Positions 35,117 to 44,087 of a stretch of 64,000 nucleotides of DNA are shown here, piece by piece. A program made the position numbers and the translations under genes. Source of the stretch: Pelagibaculum spongiae (GTDB taxonomy: Bacteria; Pseudomonadota; Gammaproteobacteria; Enterobacterales; Pelagibaculaceae); assembly GCF_003097315.1 (NCBI RefSeq), contig NZ_QDDL01000015.1, positions 1 to 64,000 on the forward strand. Reading direction: 5' to 3'. The notes beneath the pieces are model-generated. The model saw only the letters and a list, made by a program, of their open reading frames with translations, did not search any database and had not been told where the DNA came from. Position 1 is the stretch's first letter. Each line of letters starts with the position of its first letter.

Positions 35117-36523
35117 TTACTCTGGCCAATTGGGATGGTGTGCATCAATAACATAGGGGTGGCTATGTTTTAATGGAGGATGGTCGTGGGTATGCTGGTG
35201 TGAATGATCCGGCTGCCCATCCTGATCGATAGGTTGATGCAAATGAGCGTGGTGTTGATCATCGCTGTGATGATCATGACAATGAGAATGTTGCTGGACT
35301 GGGTGCTCATGTTCAATTTCAATTGGATCAGGTTTTGGGTATAGATGAATTGCGGTAAAGGTTGCCAATAAGGCAATAGCACCCATCACAGCAAAGGTTA
35401 TCGATAAGCCAGCATAACTTCCTAACCAACCCGCTAATAAATAAGCAGCCAGCCAGCATAAATGAGATAGCGAAAAGTTAGCAGCAAAATAAGCTGTTGC
35501 ATCGCTACTGTGACAAGATCGACGAACCAAGGTGGCAGCAGGTGTTTGAATTAAAGATAAACCGACCCCCAATACAAACCATACAATCGCAAAGCCAGTC
35601 CAGCTCGGTGTTGTTGTGGCGAATAAAAGTGCAATGGTTAATAAAACACAGCCAGCGAGCATAAAGCTGCGTGGTGATTTATTTTGCAAAAATCGTGGCA
35701 ATATAAAAGCAATTAGCATTGATCCTAAGCCGCAAAAACCGATTGCTAGAGCCGCTAAGCTTTCATCACCACCCAAAAGATCTCGAACATAAACCACAGT
35801 ATTAACAATCACCATTGAACTAGCGCAGGCGACGGCAAAATACATCGCCCATAATGCTTTTAAGCGAGGTGTTTTTAAATAACCAGCCAAACCAAAGCGA
35901 ATATTATAGAAAATACCAGAAGGTCTTTGTGATCTTTGTTGTTTGGGCAGTAAGCAACCAGTAACTAGCAGCGCAGAAATAATAAAACTGATGCTGTCGA
36001 TAACAAATAAGCCGTCAAAAGGAATAAACAGTAATAATAGAGCGGCAGCTGATGGGCTGAGAATTTGCTCTAGGTCATAAGCCAATCGTGAATGAGCTAA
36101 GGCTTGTTGGTATTGCTGAGGATCTGTTAGTAGATCAGGAATAGTTGCTTGAAATACCGGGGTAAAACCTGCAGAACAAACATTGAGTAAAAATATTAAA
36201 CTCCAGATTTGCCAAATTTCGGTAACCCATGGCAAACTTAAAACAATCAATGCGCGAATAATATCTAAGCTGATTAGCCATTTTTTTCTGGGTAATCTAT
36301 CGGCAAAGGCACCGATAATTGGCGCTAGTAAAACATAAGCCACCATTTTTAATGCGAGAGCGGTGCCAAGTACTAAGCCAGCTTTATCTCCAGCAATATC
36401 CCAAGCTAACAGCGCTAATGCAATAGTGGTAATACCGGTACCCGCCAAAGAAAGAATTTGCGCACTGAACATTTTTCTCCAACTGGGATTCTGCAGTGGA
36501 GACTCTAATAAAGATCCAGTCAT
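35117..36523 (-). CDS. MFS exporter with His-rich C-terminus, NreB-like
   Basis: A 468-residue major facilitator protein with about twelve membrane helices and the loop motif FADRLPRKKW near residue 73. The last 65 residues are a His/Asp-rich cytoplasmic tail (HSHCHDHHSDDQHHAHLH and HSHQHTHDHPPLKHSH), a metal-binding feature known from nickel exporters of the NreB/NrsD type. Without the tail it resembles the enterobactin-exporter-like MFS_3 group, so metal export is inferred from the tail. The start codon is preceded by a strong AGGAAACAG. A ygbA gene lies just upstream on the same strand. Confidence 0.85.
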   Translation of the reverse strand: MTGSLLESPLQNPSWRKMFSAQILSLAGTGITTIALALLAWDIAGDKAGLVLGTALALKMVAYVLLAPIIGAFADRLPRKKWLISLDIIRALIVLSLPWVTEIWQIWSLIFLLNVCSAGFTPVFQATIPDLLTDPQQYQQALAHSRLAYDLEQILSPSAAALLLLFIPFDGLFVIDSISFIISALLVTGCLLPKQQRSQRPSGIFYNIRFGLAGYLKTPRLKALWAMYFAVACASSMVIVNTVVYVRDLLGGDESLAALAIGFCGLGSMLIAFILPRFLQNKSPRSFMLAGCVLLTIALLFATTTPSWTGFAIVWFVLGVGLSLIQTPAATLVRRSCHSSDATAYFAANFSLSHLCWLAAYLLAGWLGSYAGLSITFAVMGAIALLATFTAIHLYPKPDPIEIEHEHPVQQHSHCHDHHSDDQHHAHLHQPIDQDGQPDHSHQHTHDHPPLKHSHPYVIDAHHPNWPE

Positions 36524-36582
36524 AGCTGTTTCCTGATTTAGAAATTTAATATAGATTTTGGTGGCTTGACGATTAAATGATC

Positions 36583-37008
36583 TTAATGATCAAGATTTTT
36601 TAGATCTTTCTTCTTGGGGACTTTGCTAGGTGCTTTGCGAAATTTATCTAAAAGATGTCGCAGTGTTAGCCATGGGTGGTGCCAAATCATTCTTGGCCCG
36701 GCCCAACGCATAACTTGCCGCATCGGTTGACGCATTTGTGATTTATAGCAATGCACTTGGCATTTGGCGCAAGTTGGCTTGTCTTCACCGAAAGGGCAAT
36801 AAGCGAGCCTACGATTACTGAATTCCAATAACTCGCAGCAACCGGGGCAAAGCGAATCTGTTTGCTGATTGTGATGATGTTGGCAGTAGAGGCCAATCAT
36901 CAACTCAGCTGTTTTTGCTTCTCTTTGCAAATGCGTCTGTTTTAACAGTCTCATGTCGCTCACTGATACCACTCTGTTATTGATCCAGTCTAACTCGTTG
37001 TGAGTCAT
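36583..37008 (-). CDS. ygbA: Nitrous oxide-stimulated promoter family protein (YgbA)
   Basis: A 141-residue protein with the conserved Cys pattern LCPGCCELLEF, YCPFGEDKPTCAKCQVHCYK and the MRWAGPRMIWHHPWLTLRH tail, matching YgbA. YgbA helps growth after nitrosative stress in E. coli and is controlled by NsrR; the cysteines probably bind metal. It lies 59 bases upstream of the MFS gene and may be cotranscribed with it. The final Lys-rich residues are extra compared with the family core. Confidence 0.9.
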   Translation of the reverse strand: MTHNELDWINNRVVSVSDMRLLKQTHLQREAKTAELMIGLYCQHHHNQQTDSLCPGCCELLEFSNRRLAYCPFGEDKPTCAKCQVHCYKSQMRQPMRQVMRWAGPRMIWHHPWLTLRHLLDKFRKAPSKVPKKKDLKNLDH

Positions 37009-37215
37009 TTAGGTTTGCCGGATATCAGCTCTGATCAAACATGTGAGGCGTAAAACTGGTTGAAGAGCATTTAGTAACCATCTTTTCATCATTTGTGCAT
37101 AAATTAAGCGGCGGTTGAAATACAGTTTGAATATTGCGCTGATCGACCTTGTTCCAATAGCGATGGAGACTAAAGATTAATCGTTGATTTCCTTTCACTG
37201 ATACGGGTTTAATTG

Positions 37216-38928
37216 ATGATGCAAACGTTTGACTATTTGATTATTGGTGGTGGATCGGCCGGTTGTGTTTTAGCCAACCGACTTTCAGAAAATCCGGAAA
37301 ACAAGGTTTGCTTGTTAGAAGCTGGCTCGGTCGACAGCTCTCAGGTAGTTGATACGCCGATGGGCATTGCAGCACTTATTCAATGGTCAAAGTTTAACTG
37401 GATGTTTGATACAACCGAACAGCCAGCGCAACAAGGAAGGAAAATCTACTGCCCTCGAGGTAAAGGATTAGGCGGCGGTAGTAGTATTAATGCGATGCTT
37501 TATGTACGAGGCCAGCCTAATGATTATCTGCGCTGGCAGAATATGGGGTGTGATGGCTGGGGGTGGAATGACTTATTACCTTATTTTATAAAAAGCCAGC
37601 ACCAAGAAAGAGGTGCCAATCAATACCATGGTGTTAATGGCCCACTCAATGTTTCAGATATTCAAGACTTACATCCAGTCAGCGAACGATTATTAACTGC
37701 AGCGCTTCAGGTAGGCCACAAGTGGAATAATGATTTTAATGATGGAATTCAGGAAGGTGTGGGGTATTTTCAAACTACGATAAAAAAAGGTCGTAGGCAT
37801 AGCGCCGCTAGAGCTTATTTAGATTCGATCAAAGATCGAGATAATTTAACGATTTTGACTGACTGCCAAGTTGAGAAAATTAATTTTTCTAAAAATAATG
37901 GTGATGAAACATCAGCAGAGTCAGTTTTAGTCAATTACCAACATAGCAAACAAACTATTAAAGCCGCTAAGGAAATTATTCTTTCTGCTGGTAGCTTTCA
38001 ATCGCCACAGTTATTGATGCTTTCTGGTATTGGCGATAAACAGCATTTAGCTGAACAGAAAATTGATACAATTCAGCACTTACCTGCAGTAGGACAAAAC
38101 CTTCAAGAGCATGTCGATATTGTATTGGCGCAGCGCCGCCAGAAGACTGATACACTTTCCTATTCGCCCCTAGTATTGTTCAAACAAGCGCACCAACTAT
38201 TTAATTACCTGTTTCGGCAGCGTGGAATATTAAGTAGCCCAGTGACTGAAGCAGGTGGTTTTATTAAATCTGCCCCAGAGTTTAATCAGCCAGATTTACA
38301 ATTATTATGCACACCATCATTGTTTGATGACCATGGGCGCAACTGGAAACTGATGGCCGGTTGGGGTTATTCGGCGCACTGTACTTTATTGCAACCGAAA
38401 AGCCGTGGTAGTGTCCGATTAAAAAATAATAATCCACAATCAGCACCGTTGATTGATTTGAATATGCTGAGTGCCGATGAAGATATTAAAAAGCTGGTAA
38501 TCGGTGTTAAAAAAATTCGTGAGATATTTTCAGCACCGGCATTAAAGAAGTATCGGGGTGAAGAAGTATTTCCGGGCGCTAGGTGCCAAACCGATCAGCA
38601 AATTGAAGCATTTATTCGCAGTAAATCCAATCATACTTATCACCCTGTAGGCACTTGTCGCATGGGTTCTGATGCCGATTCGGTGGTAGATACTCAATTA
38701 AGAGTGCGAGGTATTCAAAAGTTGCGGGTAGTTGATGCATCAGTAATGCCTTGCTTGATTAGCGGCAATACCAACGCGCCGGTGATTGCAATGGCAGAAA
38801 GAGCGGCTGATTTAATCCAGCAAAAACCGTTGCGCCAACTTCATCCGACGCAACAATCTCATGCAGATTACCAGCAATCAGCTGCACGGCAAGCGCAGCT
38901 GGAAATAGCATTTAGTGCCGAAGTTTAA
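37216..38928 (+). CDS. GMC-family FAD oxidoreductase (choline dehydrogenase-like)
   Basis: A 570-residue flavoprotein. The FAD-binding motif IIGGGSAGCVLANRLSE is near residue 8, GKGLGGGSSINAMLYVRG near residue 92, and the C-terminal catalytic His/Asn region HPVGTCRMG near residue 473 and GNTNAPVIAMAERAADLI near residue 520. Members oxidise alcohols to aldehydes; choline dehydrogenase is the best-known relative, but no betaine aldehyde dehydrogenase or BetI gene is adjacent, so the substrate is uncertain. TTG 37213, ATG 37216 and ATG 37219 are alternative starts. The last 25 residues are Gln-rich. Confidence 0.85.
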   Translation: MMQTFDYLIIGGGSAGCVLANRLSENPENKVCLLEAGSVDSSQVVDTPMGIAALIQWSKFNWMFDTTEQPAQQGRKIYCPRGKGLGGGSSINAMLYVRGQPNDYLRWQNMGCDGWGWNDLLPYFIKSQHQERGANQYHGVNGPLNVSDIQDLHPVSERLLTAALQVGHKWNNDFNDGIQEGVGYFQTTIKKGRRHSAARAYLDSIKDRDNLTILTDCQVEKINFSKNNGDETSAESVLVNYQHSKQTIKAAKEIILSAGSFQSPQLLMLSGIGDKQHLAEQKIDTIQHLPAVGQNLQEHVDIVLAQRRQKTDTLSYSPLVLFKQAHQLFNYLFRQRGILSSPVTEAGGFIKSAPEFNQPDLQLLCTPSLFDDHGRNWKLMAGWGYSAHCTLLQPKSRGSVRLKNNNPQSAPLIDLNMLSADEDIKKLVIGVKKIREIFSAPALKKYRGEEVFPGARCQTDQQIEAFIRSKSNHTYHPVGTCRMGSDADSVVDTQLRVRGIQKLRVVDASVMPCLISGNTNAPVIAMAERAADLIQQKPLRQLHPTQQSHADYQQSAARQAQLEIAFSAEV

Positions 38929-38957
38929 TGCGCTGGCGGCTAATGCTTTAGGGAATA

Positions 38958-39737
38958 CTATTCAGCAAGCTGGCGTTTTTTCTCTAGCTTGTGTTGTTCA
39001 TCATCCAGCCCCAGTTGCCAGTAACTACTGATATAACGAACCGGCCTCGGTGCAGACATTTGCTGGTTTAAATGATTTCTCAGTTGCAACACCGACTTGA
39101 GTTCTCCTGCGGCCCAAATGTAAGGGCGGCCAGGCAACCAATTTAAACTGGCTACGGTACGCTGTAATAAATCACTTTGCTGACCGGGATTTGGATTAAT
39201 AATCCAATGCAGTTCTATACCTTCGGGGAAATCTTGTTTTTCAATTAGCAAAGCATCGCTATCGGCAATGGTCGGCACTTCCAACACCACATGGCCTTTG
39301 GCAGTTTTTGGCATTTGCTGCAGGTTGGCTCGAATTGCCGGTAGCGCGGTTAAATCGCCTGCTAATAAAAACCAATCAGCAGTCAAATCGACCAGCTTGC
39401 AATCACCTGGGCCAGATAGCAGCACGTGCGAACCTGGCTTGGCTGAAGCAGCCCAAAGCCCAGCAGGCCCTTGCTTTTCAGGGTTGTCTCTATTGTGCAA
39501 TGCAATATCTACTGTAAGCGTTTTTTGCTCAGGGTCAGATGTAACCACAGTAATGCTGCGCATTAGCGGACGATCACTATCTGGATCTGGGTTTTCAAAA
39601 ACTAGCTTTACGTAGGCTGAAGCTTGGTTAGCCGGAAAATCAGCCAGAGATCCACCCTCAAGAATAAATCGGTGCATATTCGGGCTAAGAGGCTGGATAG
39701 ATAGAACGGTTAGTTCTCGAGGTGCGGGTTTGGCCAT
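38958..39737 (-). CDS. Siderophore-interacting protein (ViuB-like ferric reductase)
   Basis: A 259-residue protein with an N-terminal FAD-binding barrel (RSITVV near residue 60, where the family has RxYT) and a C-terminal NAD(P)H-binding part (LAGDLTALPAIRANL near 121, and YIWAAGELKSVLQLRNHL near 208). The family reduces ferric siderophores in the cytoplasm to release iron. It is preceded by a sequence that resembles a Fur box at 39824, about 87 bases upstream, supporting iron control. No siderophore synthesis or uptake genes are in the window. Confidence 0.88.
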   Translation of the reverse strand: MAKPAPRELTVLSIQPLSPNMHRFILEGGSLADFPANQASAYVKLVFENPDPDSDRPLMRSITVVTSDPEQKTLTVDIALHNRDNPEKQGPAGLWAASAKPGSHVLLSGPGDCKLVDLTADWFLLAGDLTALPAIRANLQQMPKTAKGHVVLEVPTIADSDALLIEKQDFPEGIELHWIINPNPGQQSDLLQRTVASLNWLPGRPYIWAAGELKSVLQLRNHLNQQMSAPRPVRYISSYWQLGLDDEQHKLEKKRQLAE

Positions 39738-39823
39738 GGATTCACCGTTAAATACTGCTGTGGAATGGTCTCAACACGCTCAAGATATTAGTGAGTTGCT
39801 GAATGAATGCTGAGTGAAGATAG

Positions 39824-39842
39824 TTGAGAACGATTATCATAT
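39824..39842. promoter_or_regulatory. Candidate Fur box
   Basis: Minus-strand sense ATATGATAATCGTTCTCAA resembles the Fur consensus GATAATGATAATCATTATC, matching the central TGATAATC and the flanking TTCTC common in natural sites. It lies upstream of the siderophore-interacting protein gene and would make that gene iron-repressed. Confidence 0.6.
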
Positions 39843-40022
39843 GGCTATTTGCCGCAAATTCAAGTGTGACATTTACAGAGAGATTTCACTTTGCCACGGC
39901 AGTATGTCGAATGGTCAACTAACTTTTGATTAGCAGCCAACAGGTTGCTGAGTTGGACTCATAATAGCCGAGTGATATTTTCGGCAATTTCTGCTTGATA
40001 CTTCTGCTTGAGGCGCTGGCAA

Positions 40023-41906
40023 ATGGATATGCCGGAATACCATTTTATTCGACGTACTTTAATCTCTGGATTGATTAAAATTGCCTTATTTAGTGCAGTG
40101 ATTAATATCCTGATGCTGGCAGCTCCGTTATATAGCTTGCAAGTTTTTGATCGGGTACTAAGCAGTCGTAGTCTTGATACCTTACTTTTTTTATCGTTGA
40201 TCACCCTGTTTCTTTTACTCATTCAGGGCGCGTTAGAATGGGTGCGCAGCCGGTTGATGCACAAGCAAGCCATTGCATTGGATGCTCGGGTATCGCCAGG
40301 ATTATTACAACAAACACTATTTCAGCAGGCACAAGGAAAACAGAATCAGCAAACTGCCGGGCAACCAATTAATGATTTAGCAGAAATTCGTGGGATATTT
40401 TTATCACCCGGTTTATCTGGATTATTTGACTTGCCTTTTACCCCGCTATTTTTAATTTTTATGTTTCTGTTACATCCAGTGCTTGGTTGGATCGGCCTTA
40501 CCGCAGCTTTGTTACTAACCGTGTTGGCTGGGCTAACTGCTTTGGCAGCGCGACAGCCACAAGATAGAGACAGTGTTCAGCGATTGGCCGCCAGCCAAAA
40601 AGTGAATGATGCACTGTTAAATGCACAAGCAGTAACTGCCTTAGGTATTGCTGGAAATTTAGCTAAACGCTGGCAGGGCGAGAATGCAGAAATCCTCTGG
40701 TTGCAGGAAAAGATAGCTGCGAGGTTAGCTGTTTTAAATGCAATGACCCGAACCATTAGACAAATGCTACAAATCGCAATTATGGGCGCCGGTGCCTGGC
40801 TGGTATTGGAAAATTTAATGGGCGCTGGAGGCATGATTGCGGGTTCGATTATTATGGGCCGAGCATTGGCACCATTAGAGCAGGCTGCCGGTGGCTATAA
40901 AAACTGGCGGTCGGCCTGGTTGGCATGGAAAAGATTATCTGAGCAATTACCGCAAAAAAATCATCCAAAAAATCTGCAATTACCCAAGCCTGCCGGCGCA
41001 TTGCAATTAGATAATATTTATTTGCATGCGCAGCATTTTTCATCTGGCTCATTTGATGCTAGCACGCAATCTGCGTTGCCCATTCTAAGCCAAATTAGTT
41101 TTCGGCTCGGCGCAGGAAAAACTCTAGCGATTACCGGTGCCAGTGGTTCAGGCAAATCATCATTAGCGCGAATTATTGCCGGTGTTACTCAACCAGATTC
41201 TGGAGAGATTCGGCTTGACGGCGCAGAGTTAAAGCAATGGGATAAAGATTATCTTGGCGAACATTTAGGTTGGCTCCCACAAGATGTTCAACTACTCAGT
41301 GGCAGTATAAAAGATAACATTTCACGGTTTGGCGATGCTGATGATCAAGCAGTGATTGAGGCGGCTCAAAAAGCAGGAGTTCACCAGTTGATTCTACAAA
41401 TGCCAGCTGGTTACGATACGCCGATTAGCCAAATGCCTTCGAGTGGATCAATTGCATTATCGGGTGGGCAAAAGCAGCGAATTGGTTTAGCCAGAGCATT
41501 ATATAAAAATCCAAAACTATTAATTCTTGATGAACCCGATGCCAGCCTAGATCCAGCGTCAGTTTCTCAATTAGAAAAAACCTTACGACAATGCAATAAA
41601 GATGGCTGCACTATTGTACTGATTAGTTACCGTGCATCGACCTTAGCTTTAGCACAATGGGTGATTATTTTAGATCAAGGGAAAATCCGCCAGGCAGGAA
41701 CTGCCGAAGAAGTATTTATTAAAAAATCAGACAATGGTGTCAGTAGATCAGAAAACAAAACCTCAGCTAAAAATAAAACAGCTAATAATTATTCGACCAA
41801 GAGTAATGATCCAACTCATTCCAATCAATTAGCCCCCGATGCACAAGCAATAAAAAATAAAACAGATCAGCCAAAGGTTAAAGTAACCGCAAGCAAGGGT
41901 TTATAA
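40023..41906 (+). CDS. Type I secretion system permease/ATPase (PrtD-like)
   Basis: A 627-residue ABC exporter. Residues 1-300 hold six membrane helices; the nucleotide-binding domain has Walker A GASGSGKSS near residue 373, signature LSGGQKQRIGLARAL near residue 481, and Walker B LLILDEPDASLDP. There is no N-terminal C39 peptidase domain, as in PrtD/AprD-type exporters. After the ATPase an unusual Lys/Asn/Ser-rich tail of about 60 residues follows. ATG 40023 is chosen because GAGG lies about 9 bases upstream. It is followed at once by the adaptor gene, but TolC is not in the window. Confidence 0.9.
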   Translation: MDMPEYHFIRRTLISGLIKIALFSAVINILMLAAPLYSLQVFDRVLSSRSLDTLLFLSLITLFLLLIQGALEWVRSRLMHKQAIALDARVSPGLLQQTLFQQAQGKQNQQTAGQPINDLAEIRGIFLSPGLSGLFDLPFTPLFLIFMFLLHPVLGWIGLTAALLLTVLAGLTALAARQPQDRDSVQRLAASQKVNDALLNAQAVTALGIAGNLAKRWQGENAEILWLQEKIAARLAVLNAMTRTIRQMLQIAIMGAGAWLVLENLMGAGGMIAGSIIMGRALAPLEQAAGGYKNWRSAWLAWKRLSEQLPQKNHPKNLQLPKPAGALQLDNIYLHAQHFSSGSFDASTQSALPILSQISFRLGAGKTLAITGASGSGKSSLARIIAGVTQPDSGEIRLDGAELKQWDKDYLGEHLGWLPQDVQLLSGSIKDNISRFGDADDQAVIEAAQKAGVHQLILQMPAGYDTPISQMPSSGSIALSGGQKQRIGLARALYKNPKLLILDEPDASLDPASVSQLEKTLRQCNKDGCTIVLISYRASTLALAQWVIILDQGKIRQAGTAEEVFIKKSDNGVSRSENKTSAKNKTANNYSTKSNDPTHSNQLAPDAQAIKNKTDQPKVKVTASKGL

Positions 41907-41907
41907 C

Positions 41908-43245
41908 ATGCCAAACCAACAGTTTTCCCAGCAAACGATGCAACTAAATGACGGGCGAAAGCTGGTTTTATCATCTTCAAAAAATCTGCTTGTTGGCGTG
42001 ATGATTCTTTTAATTGCAGCGCTAGGTATTGCTAGTTGGGTTTGGTTAACACCACTAAGTTCTGCGGCAATTGCTACCGGTGTGGTAGTAGTCGAAACAC
42101 GACGCAAAACAATACAGCATTTAGAAGGCGGAATTGTTCGAGCACTTTATGTTCAGGATGGCGACAGAGTAGAAAAAAATCAGTTGTTAGTAGAGTTATC
42201 CGGCATGCGCGCCAAAACTAATCTGGCACAATTGAAAGTTCAGTATTTTAGCGAGCTGGCGCGAGTCAATCGCTTACAAGCTGAGCTTTCAGGTGAGAAA
42301 GTTATTAATTTTGATGCTGAGTTGCTTAGCCAAACTTCTGCTGAGGTTAGCACTATTATTAAAAACCAAAATCGATTTTTTATTGAACGGCGAGCATTAT
42401 TGCTAGGTGAAAAACGAGTAATAAAAAGTCAGTTGCAACAAAATAAAAGTGAATGGTTTGGTATTCAACAAAGAATTAAATCTGGAAAAAACACTGATGC
42501 TTTATTACAAGAACAGCTAACCATGCAGCAATCATTGTTAAAAAAAGGTCATGCGGCACGGGCCAGAGTACTTGAATTGCAACAAGAGCAGTCAGTAATG
42601 CAAGGGACTATGGCAGAGTTGTTAGCCAACGCTGAAACAGTACAACAAAGAATTACTGAATTAGCACAGCAGTCAGAAAATTTAGATCGACGATTTATGC
42701 AGCAAGCTGGAGATGAATTACAGCGTGTGCAGCAAACATTACAAGAAGCCAAAGAAGCCATTCTTGCTGCAGATGATGTATTAAGCCGCATTTATGTGCG
42801 CAGTCCTCAAAGTGGCAAGGTAGTCGGTTTGAATGTGCATACAGTCGGCGGGGTCGTTGCCGCGGGTGAAACCTTGATGGAAATTGTGCCCGAGCAAGAT
42901 CAGCTAGTGGTTGAAGCTTTAATTCGCTTGGAAGATATCGATATTGTCTCGATAGGCCAGAAAGCGTTAGTGCGATTAACCGCTTATAGTTTTCGCCGAA
43001 CTCCGCCTTTAAATGGAACATTAGTTCATTTATCGGCAGATCGGGTTGATGATGAAACTAGCGGTGTATCAGCATATCTTGCAAGAATTGAATTAGATAA
43101 AACTCAATTAGAACAAATGAAAGATGTTCACCTATACCCGGGGATGCCAGCAGAAACGATGATTCTTCTTGAGCAAAGAAGACCGATAGATTTTCTACTG
43201 GATCCCTTGAGAGTATCTGCTTATCGTGCAATGCGAGAGCAGTAA
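41908..43245 (+). CDS. Type I secretion membrane fusion (HlyD/PrtE-like) adaptor
   Basis: A 445-residue periplasmic adaptor with one N-terminal membrane helix (about 29-50), biotinyl-lipoyl-like halves (GGIVRALYVQDGDRVEKNQ near 75 and SPQSGKVVGLNVHTVGG near 300) around a coiled coil rich in Gln/Glu (about 100-285), and a C-terminal beta region. It links the ABC transporter to TolC in the outer membrane. It starts 1 base after the ABC stop codon, so translation is coupled. Its stop codon directly abuts the stop of the convergent phosphatase gene. Confidence 0.92.
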   Translation: MPNQQFSQQTMQLNDGRKLVLSSSKNLLVGVMILLIAALGIASWVWLTPLSSAAIATGVVVVETRRKTIQHLEGGIVRALYVQDGDRVEKNQLLVELSGMRAKTNLAQLKVQYFSELARVNRLQAELSGEKVINFDAELLSQTSAEVSTIIKNQNRFFIERRALLLGEKRVIKSQLQQNKSEWFGIQQRIKSGKNTDALLQEQLTMQQSLLKKGHAARARVLELQQEQSVMQGTMAELLANAETVQQRITELAQQSENLDRRFMQQAGDELQRVQQTLQEAKEAILAADDVLSRIYVRSPQSGKVVGLNVHTVGGVVAAGETLMEIVPEQDQLVVEALIRLEDIDIVSIGQKALVRLTAYSFRRTPPLNGTLVHLSADRVDDETSGVSAYLARIELDKTQLEQMKDVHLYPGMPAETMILLEQRRPIDFLLDPLRVSAYRAMREQ

Positions 43246-43950
43246 TTAGCGAACTGAGTATTTCAGTTGCCGAAGCACTGCTTCTTGATCTGAAGTTTCG
43301 GCAGTCGACATGGCAATTGCAGTGTCAGGATCAACGCCTTTATGCAGAATTTCCCAGGCTGTAATTTGTGTTCCTGTTCTTCCTTGACCATAGCCGCAAT
43401 AAACTAAGCTGGGGTTTTTAACCATACTTTCAACACCCTCTGTGAGTTGTTGAATGGAGGGTGCAGTGAAGTCTTCAACTTTTAGATGTGTATATTCAAT
43501 TCCATGGAATTTTAATAACCATTGTTCATGTTTTGATAGTTCATGGTGATTTAGACTAATAATGTTTTTTATTTTTTTAAGTCTAAGAACTTGAATTGCA
43601 TCCATATCCATTTTTTGTGTTGCATCAGAATCAAATGTTGAACCATTAATTGAACTTTTCTTTGTAGCAGGAAGCATATCAAGATAACCGTCAGCATCTG
43701 GAGCAGAATGCATATCAAGATAACCGTCAGAATCTGCCTCAACAGCGTCATAGCCATCATAGATTGACTTAGGTAACCCGCTACTAGAAGAATTAAACCC
43801 CATTTCAGAAGCCAGACGGTAATTTGGAGCCGAACTTCGGGCAACTGTCCCTCGTTCTGTCCAAGCCCAGTTTTTAAAGATGGCTCTTTTAGTGAGATGA
43901 AAATATACGATAGGGGTATAGTCTATTAAAGCTGTTAATGGTCTGTGCAT
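43246..43950 (-). CDS. Dual-specificity/protein tyrosine phosphatase-like protein with tandem DGYLDM repeats
   Basis: A 234-residue soluble protein. The phosphatase loop is Cys185-GYGQG-Arg191 in YCGYGQGRTG, and Asp160 in KVEDFTAP fits the general-acid loop; GTVARSSAPNY (34-44) is the usual N-terminal phosphatase block. Between these blocks, at residues 64-92, is an insertion with SIYDGYDAV and two 12-residue repeats, DSDGYLDMHSAP and DADGYLDMLPAT. YLDM fits the YxxM motif that binds PI3-kinase SH2 domains when phosphorylated in eukaryotes. No Sec signal is seen. ATG 43950 follows GGAGG with 5-base spacing; an earlier in-frame ATG at 43977 is possible. The neighbouring T1SS genes converge on it. 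Known: PTP fold. Inferred: host-directed role. Confidence 0.75.
   Translation of the reverse strand: MHRPLTALIDYTPIVYFHLTKRAIFKNWAWTERGTVARSSAPNYRLASEMGFNSSSSGLPKSIYDGYDAVEADSDGYLDMHSAPDADGYLDMLPATKKSSINGSTFDSDATQKMDMDAIQVLRLKKIKNIISLNHHELSKHEQWLLKFHGIEYTHLKVEDFTAPSIQQLTEGVESMVKNPSLVYCGYGQGRTGTQITAWEILHKGVDPDTAIAMSTAETSDQEAVLRQLKYSVR
43674..43738 (-). repeat. Tandem 36-base coding repeat in the phosphatase gene
   Basis: The plus-strand string GCATATCAAGATAACCGTCA occurs at 43674 and again at 43710 with only small changes after it, a 36-base period equal to the 12-residue protein repeat. The near-identity at DNA level points to recent duplication. Confidence 0.85.
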
Positions 43951-44087
43951 GTAGGCCTCCAAACAATATATTTTCAATCCAATGATTGATTGATATTTAT
44001 ACCGTTTTAGGCGGCTAAAGTTTTATTTTGTAGGCTGATTGGGTGAATATTAATGTTGGCCGGTTGTTTGTGATATACTGTCTTTTA

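Noticed and set aside
36519..36535. GTCATAGCTGTTTCCTG, identical to the M13 reverse primer/lacZ start region
   Set aside because: The match ends exactly at the start codon region of the MFS gene and the flanks continue in native coding sequence, so vector contamination is unlikely. It is a strong ribosome-binding site plus ATG context that coincides with lacZ.
42695..43021. 108-residue minus-strand frame inside the HlyD-like gene
   Set aside because: Shadow of the adaptor coding sequence; no independent start signals.
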